From an uncultured Gammaproteobacteria bacterium (GTDB taxonomy: Bacteria; Pseudomonadota; Gammaproteobacteria; Steroidobacterales; JABDMI01), in contig CALHVH010000205.1 in NCBI GenBank assembly GCA_938039225.1, forward strand, positions 1-16,306: a DNA stretch of 16,306 nt. Reading direction: 5' to 3'. A model generated the notes under the pieces. It was not told the origin of the DNA. It was given only the letters and a program-made list of their open reading frames with translations, and made no database searches. Below are positions 7,640 through 13,872 of this stretch, one piece after another (position 1 is the stretch's first letter; every line of letters begins with the position of its first letter). Made by a program: the position numbers and the translations under genes.

Positions 7640-8113
7640 TTAAGAACCGCCAGGTGCGACAATATAAAATCCAACACGATGGTTTGAGGCTGTGCCGCGA
7701 CCCGGTGAAAGTGCTTCAGTATCCATCTGGAAATGAAAAGCACGGCCAGTGCCAAGGTCATTACCTAAAGCTCCACCTTCAAGACGATAACGTACTTCAG
7801 AATTTACACGTGCTATAGGAATGGAATTGCCAGCTGAGTTCGTTGCGTTAACTACAAGATTGCTAAGGGTTGCATTAGGCACAAGCTCATCAGTGGTTTC
7901 TGTGCCAGAAATTTCCATATTTAAATTTGATAAACGGTTGTTAATAACTCGTTCTGCCGCTTCAAAGGTATTGGTGAATTGCTGTTTATTATTTGCAATG
8001 GTTAGATCAAGAATAGAAGTACGCATTGCAACCAAACTAACAATGCTGATGGCTAGGAGTAAAATGAGGCCAATAAAAAGTGTTGCGCCTGTTTGTGATT
8101 TGTTTTTTAACAT
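7640..8113 (-). CDS. pilX: Minor pilin PilX
   Basis: A 157-residue minor pilin of the PilX type, expected in the PilVWX-PilY1 tip and priming complex. The leader MLKNKSQTG is cleaved at Gly9-Ala10 and followed by a long hydrophobic helix (TLFIGLILLLAISIVSLVAM). The residue at mature position 5 is Ile14 instead of the usual Glu, which sets it apart from the other four prepilins here. The helix continues into MRTSILDLTIANNKQ, matching the MRT...AGN-like pattern common in PilX proteins. Its position between pilW and pilY1 supports the name. The start is fixed by an in-frame stop a short way upstream; no clear ribosome binding site is visible. Identification rests more on gene order and helix than on the variable C-terminal domain. 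Confidence 0.82.
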   Translation of the reverse strand: MLKNKSQTGATLFIGLILLLAISIVSLVAMRTSILDLTIANNKQQFTNTFEAAERVINNRLSNLNMEISGTETTDELVPNATLSNLVVNATNSAGNSIPIARVNSEVRYRLEGGALGNDLGTGRAFHFQMDTEALSPGRGTASNHRVGFYIVAPGGS

Positions 8114-8175
8114 GATATTTATATACTGTTTTTTTACTGTTTATCAAAAGGGTGAATATTTATGATTTTAAGATT

Positions 8176-9168
8176 CTAGTCAATTTCCATATTACGTACT
8201 TGAACGGTCTTGCTTACAAGTAAACGACGAAAGTTGTCATTTGGGGTATAAGCGGCTACATTTCCATAATTGTAGGTAGCGGTATTAGAAAACCCAGGCT
8301 CTTCTTGTTCGCCTCGCATTAAAATCCATAATCTTACGTTTAATACACGGGTTGTAGTTCTGTCTAAAACGCCGTTATCTGGATTTACATACTGATCCAC
8401 AGAGCCGTAACCAGCGTCACCACGTTGGTCGTAATCTACTCCAAATTGCACTTGAAAGTCTTCAACGCCAGAAAGTATTTCTTGCGAACTAACTCTTGGA
8501 TTAGCTCCATTATCAACCAGACTCATGCGGCGTAACATCGGGATATTATCGGTGGCAGTGTAGCTGTTATTTGTCAAATAATAACCATGCGCCAAATACC
8601 GATAATTCAGTGCGGTAGGGTTGATAACCGGTTCAGTTGTACCAGTAAATATTCTTGAGCCTGCTGCTTCGTGACTACGTATATAAACTTGACCGTTTTG
8701 TAAGCTAGCAGCTGGTACTACATCAAAATCGGCGTGTCTAAGCACAAGCGTATCGCTTAAAACTCTGTAATCAGAGAGGCAATTACTGGTATCAGCCCAA
8801 TCCGGTTGGGAAACAGCCGCTGCGCCATTAGAGCCAGATATGCCAGAGCGTAAATCCAGGGCCCATTCCTCATCGCAATCGTTATCAATATTGAGAATAG
8901 CTGCAGGTATTGTTGCATTGCTATCACCTTCTATGCCACTTCTTTTGTTGTGAAGTCCCCAGTAAGAGCTTAAACGTATATCTTCTTCTAAAGTGTCTAA
9001 GACATATTGTGCGTTTTCAAATAGACGAGCAACGCTGTCATTGACCACATAGGTTTTTTGAGCCTCTTGGAAAGCAAAAGAAGCTCCTAAAATTAAAAAT
9101 GAGCCAATTGTGATGGTAATCATGAGCTCGATTAAGTTGAAACCAGATTGTTTTACTATTTTTTTCAT
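8176..9168 (-). CDS. pilW: Minor pilin PilW
   Basis: A 330-residue minor pilin, longer than its neighbours, as is usual for PilW. The leader MKKIVKQSG is cut at Gly9-Phe10. The mature protein starts FNLIELMITI with Glu14 as the conserved Glu5. A soluble domain of about 290 residues follows; an early part (RLFENAQYVLDTLEEDIRLS) matches the helix typical of PilW/GspJ proteins. Near the C-terminus lies the string RVLNVRLWILMR, also usual in this family. It starts 12 bases after the pilV stop and precedes pilX, so it belongs to the same transcript. Together with PilV, PilX, FimT and PilY1 it should form the complex that starts pilus assembly and stays at the tip. Confidence 0.9.
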   Translation of the reverse strand: MKKIVKQSGFNLIELMITITIGSFLILGASFAFQEAQKTYVVNDSVARLFENAQYVLDTLEEDIRLSSYWGLHNKRSGIEGDSNATIPAAILNIDNDCDEEWALDLRSGISGSNGAAAVSQPDWADTSNCLSDYRVLSDTLVLRHADFDVVPAASLQNGQVYIRSHEAAGSRIFTGTTEPVINPTALNYRYLAHGYYLTNNSYTATDNIPMLRRMSLVDNGANPRVSSQEILSGVEDFQVQFGVDYDQRGDAGYGSVDQYVNPDNGVLDRTTTRVLNVRLWILMRGEQEEPGFSNTATYNYGNVAAYTPNDNFRRLLVSKTVQVRNMEID

Positions 9169-9180
9169 GGAATTTTTATA

Positions 9181-9714
9181 CTAATTAATTGCTGTTGTTA
9201 AAACGTAATTTTGAGTGTCTGATTTTTCTAGCCAGCGAATTGAAACCACAACTGTCCAAGGGCCAGTGCCTGTAACTTGAATGCCAGCCTCTCCTCTATT
9301 AACGCCAAAACCGAAAATGGGGTCTTCAATGGAAGTACGCCACTGGCGAATTTCAAATGCAGCCATTTCTGCACCTGTGCAGGTATTAAGCGTTGTTGTC
9401 GCGGCAGTTACAGTCGGTGTAGTCAGAGGATCTGCGCATTGAGTGAGAGCACTTGTGCCTGGCCCGTCAATGTTTGCTGTTGCATAGCTTGCAATAGCAT
9501 TTTTATTGGCTCGTATTCTTTCCAACATATCAGTCGCAAAATGGATGGCTTTCGAACGTTCAGTGGCTGTTTTGGTTGCTTTTAGACTTTCAATTTGTAA
9601 CAGTGCAAAGCCTAACACTCCAATAGAGATAATTACCAAGGACACTAGGGTTTCAATCATAGTAAAGCCGCGATGTTTTAAGTTTTGCATAGGTATTTTT
9701 TTTGTATGAGTCAT
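9181..9714 (-). CDS. pilV: Minor pilin PilV
   Basis: A 177-residue minor pilin. The prepilin peptidase site is HRG^FTMIE (Gly16-Phe17), with Glu21 as Glu5, then the helix TLVSLVIISIGVLGFALLQ that is typical of PilV. The following LKATKTATERSKAIHFATD is also family-like. A second in-frame ATG at 9688-9690 (Met9, MQNLKHRG) would give a more usual leader of eight residues before the cut. Neither start has a clear ribosome binding site, so the longer form is given with reserve. It lies between fimT and pilW, in the usual order. Confidence 0.9.
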   Translation of the reverse strand: MTHTKKIPMQNLKHRGFTMIETLVSLVIISIGVLGFALLQIESLKATKTATERSKAIHFATDMLERIRANKNAIASYATANIDGPGTSALTQCADPLTTPTVTAATTTLNTCTGAEMAAFEIRQWRTSIEDPIFGFGVNRGEAGIQVTGTGPWTVVVSIRWLEKSDTQNYVLTTAIN

Positions 9715-9741
9715 TGTCTAAATTAAGGTAGTGATTAAGTA

Positions 9742-10341
9742 TTAGGTACAAGAGATTAGTGAGGCTGCAGAAATTTTTGTAACTTGAGCTCGACCTGTGC
9801 TAGAGATTTCAATTACTCGCCCAACCGAATCGTCATTTCGGTCATCGCAAATACCAATTTGGGTACGCGTCTTATTCGCATTATTGTCAACTAGAACTCC
9901 GCCTTTAGAGTTAAATAATATACTTCTAATTGGAGTTGAGACATTTGCTGTTGGTCTTTTAAAGATAACATCTTCATTGAGTTTATTACTAACAAACAAA
10001 GAGGTTTCGTCATTGTCACGTAATCGATCACCGTCCGTATCAATAAATACGTGAATGTAGTCATTATTTGTAGTGTTAGCACCAAATATATTACGACAAT
10101 TCCCTTCAGTTCGAGAACGTTTAAAGCAAACGAGAACATTAGTACTGCGTTTAATTGCCTCTGACCTAGCCGATTGTAAGGTTGCTACAATCTCATTTGA
10201 AACTGAGCTGATCGCCTGATTTCTAACAATGGCCGTCATGGAAGGGATTGCAATGGCTCCAACGACACCAATAACAATCATTGTGACCATGGCTTCAACT
10301 AAGGTAAATCCTTTTTGTTTCGATAATTTTTTGTTGTGCAT
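9742..10341 (-). CDS. fimT: Pseudopilin FimT (GspH/FimT family)
   Basis: First gene of the pilus operon, 199 residues. It has a prepilin leader cut at Gly11-Phe12, Glu16 as Glu5, and the helix ending in GAIAIPSM. The next section (EIVATLQSARSEAIKRSTNV) is characteristic of GspH/FimT proteins. Residues 101-112, DTDGDRLRDNDE, have acidic residues at positions 1, 3, 5, 9 and 12 of an EF-hand-like loop and may bind calcium. The C-terminal half ends with the GRAQV string found in the family and a final Cys-Thr. In other gammaproteobacteria FimT/FimU is a minor pilin of the priming complex, and some FimT proteins bind DNA during natural transformation. Whether this one does is not visible. Basic residues in the C-terminal part (NKTRTQ) would be the place to look. 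Confidence 0.87.
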   Translation of the reverse strand: MHNKKLSKQKGFTLVEAMVTMIVIGVVGAIAIPSMTAIVRNQAISSVSNEIVATLQSARSEAIKRSTNVLVCFKRSRTEGNCRNIFGANTTNNDYIHVFIDTDGDRLRDNDETSLFVSNKLNEDVIFKRPTANVSTPIRSILFNSKGGVLVDNNANKTRTQIGICDDRNDDSVGRVIEISSTGRAQVTKISAASLISCT

Positions 10342-10532
10342 GCTCGTTCTTCTTTTTTAATAGAGTCAAAATTTAGGCGCTAAGTTTAATGAGTTTGTTA
10401 CTTATATACATACCTATAAAGATAAGCGGCATTTAAGTTGAGATAAAAGGAAAGAATAGTTCCAAGCTGTGAAAACAGTGAGTTTTAGTAAGTTTTCTTA
10501 GTATTTGATGAGATTTTATTAGAGCATCTGAT

Positions 10533-10554
10533 ATTAATGGATGTTATCATTAAT
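10533..10554. repeat. Inverted repeat ATTAATG-N8-CATTAAT
   Basis: A perfect 7-bp inverted repeat with an eight-base centre, about 110 bases upstream of the DUF6776-like gene. The size suits a dimeric regulator, but its low G+C makes chance possible. No known regulator motif is recognised. Confidence 0.4.
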
Positions 10555-10572
10555 TTGCCTAATCGAGTAAAG

Positions 10573-10607
10573 TCTTACTGACAAAATTATCTTTAAATAC
10601 AGTAAGA
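10573..10607. repeat. Inverted repeat TCTTACTG-N19-CAGTAAGA
   Basis: A perfect 8-bp inverted repeat whose arms are centred 27 bases apart, between two and three helical turns. Its right arm overlaps the compact dyad at 10603-10620, so the sequence TAAGA and its complement occur three times within 48 bases. This layout could hold two dimers or fold in the transcript. Function is unknown. Confidence 0.45.
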
Positions 10608-10620
10608 TACAATTATCTTA
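10603..10620 (+). promoter_or_regulatory. Operator-like dyad TAAGATA-N4-TATCTTA around a -10-like hexamer
   Basis: A perfect 7-bp inverted repeat with a CAAT centre. TACAAT (10608-10613), five of six to the -10 consensus, sits in the middle, about 50 bases before the ATG of the DUF6776-like gene. No good -35 lies at 16 to 18 bases upstream, so a promoter here would need an activator or be weak. The placement is that of an operator controlling the DUF6776-bactofilin-erpA transcript. This is inference from sequence. Confidence 0.4.
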
Positions 10621-10662
10621 GATGGATCTTCTAATCAAATTGAATAAAGTATTAAACAAACA

Positions 10663-11400
10663 ATGTCAGTAAAAGATCTAGTCATTAAGTCACATAACCC
10701 TAACCGTAATCGCCTAATCTGGCTTGGCAGTGCATGTGCTTTGCTTGTGAGTGGTTATTTTATGTATCGCTTGGGGCAATCAAAAGGCGGTTTTGATGCG
10801 CGAAAAACAAGCAGTGAAATCAGGTCATTAAATGCGCAGAATGAACATTTAAGTAAGTCAAATCAAAAGCTTAAGCATCAAATGGCAATGCTTGAAACCG
10901 GTCAAACTATTGATTCAAGTAGCTATGCTGAATTAAAAGTTACCGTGAAAAGCCTTGAAACAAAGCTGGCTGATCAGAATAAAGAATTGCGCTTTTATCG
11001 ACAAATTATGTCTCCTAAAACCAAGGTTGAAGGCTTACATGTTTTGAACCCTGAAGTAACAAAATTAGAAAATAGTGAAGAATTTCAACTAGATATGGTT
11101 GTGTATCAGTATCATAAAATTATTCGTGACCTTAAGGGCAAAATCGTTTTAACACTGGTAGGTGAACAGAATGATGTGCCGCAAGAGTATGCAATGCAAA
11201 ATTTGTTTGTGACAAACTCTGGCGAATCGCCAGAGTTTAATTTTCGCTATTTTCAGTCATATGGGCTAAGATTCGTAATTCCCGAAGGATATGTTCCTTC
11301 AGCTTTAAAAATACAGGTTGTTCCCGCAACAAGTGGTTACAAATCTATTGTAGAAACGCATCAATGGGCGGATCTATTGCAAAACGATAAAGGTACTTAA
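10663..11400 (+). CDS. Membrane-anchored coiled-coil protein, DUF6776-like
   Basis: A 245-residue protein that I place in the DUF6776 family from its layout and its position next to a bactofilin and erpA. It has a short basic cytoplasmic N-terminus, one membrane segment (about 18-36), a predicted coiled coil (about 48-107, with SLNAQNEHLSKSNQKLKHQM), and a C-terminal beta-rich domain. That domain contains FYRQIMSPK, FQLDMVVYQYHK and FRYFQSYGLRFVIPEGY. The topology suggests the C-terminal domain is periplasmic. No enzyme motif is visible and the function is unknown. It ends two bases before the bactofilin ATG, so the two are almost certainly translated from one message. A working idea is that it anchors or positions the bactofilin polymer or links it to the envelope. 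Start choice is the first ATG after the dyads; its ribosome binding site is weak. Confidence 0.72.
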   Translation: MSVKDLVIKSHNPNRNRLIWLGSACALLVSGYFMYRLGQSKGGFDARKTSSEIRSLNAQNEHLSKSNQKLKHQMAMLETGQTIDSSSYAELKVTVKSLETKLADQNKELRFYRQIMSPKTKVEGLHVLNPEVTKLENSEEFQLDMVVYQYHKIIRDLKGKIVLTLVGEQNDVPQEYAMQNLFVTNSGESPEFNFRYFQSYGLRFVIPEGYVPSALKIQVVPATSGYKSIVETHQWADLLQNDKGT

Positions 11401-11402
11401 TC

Positions 11403-11861
11403 ATGTTTGGATCAAAATCATCGTCAACAACTACTCAAAAGACTAAGCAAACCAATTCTCCTACGCGTAATATTGACACATTAATTGGTCAAAATACTCG
11501 CATGACAGGTGATGTTGAGTTTGCTGGAGGCCTGCATGTAGACGGCATTGTGAATGGTAATATTGTTGCTAATCAATCTACTCAATGTGTTTTAAGAATT
11601 TCTGATAAGGGTCTGGTTGAAGGTAACGTCAATGTCCCCCATGTAGTCTTAAACGGCACAGTAAAAGGTGATGTTATTGCTAATGAGAAAGTTGAGTTAG
11701 GCTCTAGTGCTCGAGTTATAGGTAATGTGTATTACGCTTTAATCGAAATGGCTATGGGTGCAGAAATTAATGGTCAACTAATTCATCAACAACCTAAGCA
11801 AGCAAAGCCAAAAGCTGTCGCTAAATCAGAAGCTGATAGTAAATTGTCAGCAGTTAAATAA
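11403..11861 (+). CDS. Bactofilin (polymer-forming cytoskeletal protein)
   Basis: Bactofilins polymerise without nucleotide into filaments near the inner membrane and localise cell-wall or polar machinery. This 152-residue product has the expected layout: a flexible Ser/Thr/Lys-rich N-terminus (1-22), a beta-helix core from about 23 to 128 with the six-residue periodicity of the family (TRMTGDVEFAGGLHVDG, then VNGNIVAN and VKGDVIANEKVELG), and a short Lys/Ala-rich tail. AAGG at 11390-11393, inside the end of the preceding gene, lies nine bases before the ATG. The tight coupling to the membrane coiled-coil gene suggests a shared job. erpA follows after 23 bases. Other bactofilins are often next to M23 peptidases; none is in this window, although anmK nearby is a wall-recycling gene. 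Confidence 0.92.
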   Translation: MFGSKSSSTTTQKTKQTNSPTRNIDTLIGQNTRMTGDVEFAGGLHVDGIVNGNIVANQSTQCVLRISDKGLVEGNVNVPHVVLNGTVKGDVIANEKVELGSSARVIGNVYYALIEMAMGAEINGQLIHQQPKQAKPKAVAKSEADSKLSAVK

Positions 11862-11884
11862 AATCTTAAAAGTATATAAATTAA

Positions 11885-12259
11885 ATGTCTACACAAGAAG
11901 TCCAATCTAGCAATACAGATTTTTCAGCAGCACCATCTTTGGTTTTTTCTAACTCGGCTGCTCTAAAGGTTAAAGAGCTTATTGAAGAAGAACAAAATAC
12001 TGCCCTTAAATTACGTGTATATATTACGGGCGGGGGTTGTTCAGGTTTTCAATACGGGTTTACTTTTGATGAAAACTTAGAAGAGGGCGATACAGCAGTT
12101 GAAAATGAAGGCGTACAATTATTAGTAGACCCAATGAGTTTTCAATACCTCATGGGCGCTGAAATTGATTATCAAGATGATTTAGAAGGGGCGAGATTTA
12201 TTATTCGTAATCCAAATGCCCAAACAACCTGTGGTTGTGGTTCTTCATTTAACGTCTAG
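11885..12259 (+). CDS. erpA: Iron-sulfur cluster insertion protein ErpA
   Basis: ErpA is an A-type carrier that delivers Fe-S clusters to target proteins, including enzymes of isoprenoid synthesis and respiration. The 124-residue product has the three invariant cysteines of the family: Cys52 in GGGCSGFQYGF, and Cys116 and Cys118 in TTCGCGSSFNV. The middle carries VDPMSFQYLMGAEIDYQDD, which fits ErpA better than IscA or SufA. About ten extra residues at the N-terminus compared with the E. coli protein are polar and probably disordered. It lies 23 bases behind the bactofilin gene and may depend on that operon's promoter. I see no IscR box upstream. An essential housekeeping gene behind cytoskeletal genes could make polar effects easy to misread. 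Confidence 0.93.
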   Translation: MSTQEVQSSNTDFSAAPSLVFSNSAALKVKELIEEEQNTALKLRVYITGGGCSGFQYGFTFDENLEEGDTAVENEGVQLLVDPMSFQYLMGAEIDYQDDLEGARFIIRNPNAQTTCGCGSSFNV

Positions 12260-12285
12260 ATTTGATAACAATCTACATCTTTCAG

Positions 12286-12310
12286 AGTCAGGGATGACTA
12301 ATATTTTTTT
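12286..12310 (+). terminator. Possible weak terminator or attenuator between erpA and ppx
   Basis: AGTCA (12286-12290) and TGACT (12295-12299) form a five-base-pair stem with a GGGA loop, followed by AATATTTTTTT. The U tract is good but the stem is short, so it would at most reduce transcription into ppx. A second small hairpin, TAGATT with AATCTA at 12257-12275, precedes it. Confidence 0.3.
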
Positions 12311-12333
12311 CGAATCTAAGGTATCGTTTTAGT

Positions 12334-13872
12334 ATGTCACTCGGTGCGACCAGCTCTGGTCATACGCAAAATTCGTCACTACAAACTGGCGACGTACTAG
12401 CCGCTGTAGATTTAGGCTCCAATAGTTTTCATATGGTTATCGCTCGTTATGAAGGTGAGCGTTTACACATAATCGATAAATTACGTGAGAGCATCCGGCT
12501 TGGAGCCGGTTTGGATGAAAAACATAATATTACACTTGATGCACAAGACCGCGCGCTTGCGTGTTTACAACGTTTTGGTCAACGCCTGCGTGATTGCTCT
12601 GCGTCAAAAGTCAGGGTGGTTGGTACCAATACCTTAAGACGCGCTGCAAATTCTCAATTTTTTATTCAAAAGGCCCAGGAAGCTCTTGGTCATGAAATTG
12701 AAATTGTTTCTGGCATTGAAGAGGCTCGTTTAATTTATTCTGGTGTTTCACATTTTTCGCCACACTATGCTGGTAAACGTGTGGTTATGGATATTGGCGG
12801 GGGTAGTACTGAAGTAATTTATGGTGAAAATGAAATTCCAAAATTAATGGAAAGCGTTAGTGTTGGTTGTGTGTATTTGAGTCAATTGTATTTTTCCGAT
12901 GGAAAATTAAATGCTAAGCGTATGCACAAAGCGGTAACACATGCGGCACGTGAATTTGAACCAATTTACTTAAAATATATTCAGCACAGTTGGGATCATG
13001 TTATTGGTGCGTCAGGCACCGCCCGGGCAGCCATTCGTTTAGTGCAAGATATGGGCTGGTCTGTTAATGGAATGACCTTAGAGTCTTTGTATAAATTAAA
13101 AAATGCCTTAATCGAATTTGAGCATGTTGATAATATATCTCTGCCAGATTTATCTGCTGATAGAGCAGCGATTTTACCTGCGGGCGTGGCAATATTGATT
13201 GCTTTTTTTGAGATGTTTAATGTAGATATTATGCGTTACGCAGAAGGGGCTTTACGTGAAGGGCTTTTATACGATCAGTGGGATAGATTACAAAACCGAG
13301 ACGTTCGTTACCTCACAATCAATGCTCTAAAAAAACAATATTCTATAGACCTTGAACAAGTAAACCGTGTACGTAAAACCTCATTAGATTTACTTGAGCA
13401 AGTTGCCGATGCTTGGGGCCTAACCGATGGTCGTTACCAACGTCTTTTGCATTGGGGCTCTGAATTGTATGAGGTTGGTTTATCACTGTCACATTCTCAG
13501 TATCATAAGCACAGCCATTATATTGTTGCTAATGCTGATATGGCAGGTTTCTCGCGTAGTGGTCAACAAATTTTAGCTCATCTAGTGGGACACCATAGAC
13601 GTCGTGTACCAACAATAGAAAATTTTCCTCTTGGAATAGATCAGCAAAAACAATTTCATGCTTTAGTGATTTTTCGTATCGCTTGTTTATTGCATCGTAG
13701 TCGTTTAGATCAAGAACTGCCAGTAATAATTGCAAGTGTTTCTGAGAATAAAATGACTTTAGAAATTCCAACGATGTGGTTAGATCAAAACACTCTAACC
13801 TTGGCTGATTTAGAGCAAGAGCAAAATTATCTGGCAGATCATTTATTTCAATTGAAATTAGTTAAAGTTTAA
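12334..13872 (+). CDS. ppx: Exopolyphosphatase Ppx (Ppx/GppA family)
   Basis: Ppx releases phosphate from the ends of polyphosphate; the related GppA also acts on pppGpp. The 512-residue product has the ASKHA phosphate-binding motifs AVDLGSNSFHM (Asp26 region) and DIGGGSTE (153-160). The catalytic SGIEEARLIY lies at about 127-136. Further family strings are GTNTLRRA and GASGTARA, and a C-terminal all-helical domain of the HD type follows (LLHWGSELYEVGLSLSHSQYHKHS, split in the family into H and D residues). The full length, including that domain, favours Ppx over a short Ppx-like protein. It starts 74 bases after erpA; AAGG at 12318-12321 is somewhat far (12 bases) from the ATG. Its stop overlaps that of ppk1 on the other strand, and pairing with ppk1 supports polyphosphate as the main substrate. 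Confidence 0.92.
   Translation: MSLGATSSGHTQNSSLQTGDVLAAVDLGSNSFHMVIARYEGERLHIIDKLRESIRLGAGLDEKHNITLDAQDRALACLQRFGQRLRDCSASKVRVVGTNTLRRAANSQFFIQKAQEALGHEIEIVSGIEEARLIYSGVSHFSPHYAGKRVVMDIGGGSTEVIYGENEIPKLMESVSVGCVYLSQLYFSDGKLNAKRMHKAVTHAAREFEPIYLKYIQHSWDHVIGASGTARAAIRLVQDMGWSVNGMTLESLYKLKNALIEFEHVDNISLPDLSADRAAILPAGVAILIAFFEMFNVDIMRYAEGALREGLLYDQWDRLQNRDVRYLTINALKKQYSIDLEQVNRVRKTSLDLLEQVADAWGLTDGRYQRLLHWGSELYEVGLSLSHSQYHKHSHYIVANADMAGFSRSGQQILAHLVGHHRRRVPTIENFPLGIDQQKQFHALVIFRIACLLHRSRLDQELPVIIASVSENKMTLEIPTMWLDQNTLTLADLEQEQNYLADHLFQLKLVKV

Larger units (their letters stand above)
10342..10662. other. Divergent intergenic region, 321 bp, rich in inverted repeats
   Basis: No coding sequence is visible. 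The left part lies upstream of fimT; AAGAAG shortly before the fimT ATG is a possible ribosome binding site, but I see no convincing promoter hexamers for it. The right half, upstream of the DUF6776-like gene, holds three separate inverted repeats listed on their own. The whole stretch is strongly A+T-rich. No Fur, IscR or Pho box of good quality was found by eye. Confidence 0.6.

Noticed and set aside
7821..8165. Open frame of 114 codons on the + strand opposite pilX
   Set aside because: It is antisense to a clear pilin gene, has no recognisable family features, and reflects the composition of the opposite strand.
9277..9585. Open frame of 102 codons on the + strand opposite pilV
   Set aside because: It overlaps a well-supported pilin, its cysteine-rich product looks like no family, and it lacks a ribosome binding site.
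10342..10662. IscR, Fur or Pho box controlling the bactofilin-erpA operon or fimT
   Set aside because: I compared the region by eye with the consensus patterns and found no match of useful quality. The inverted repeats there fit none of them.
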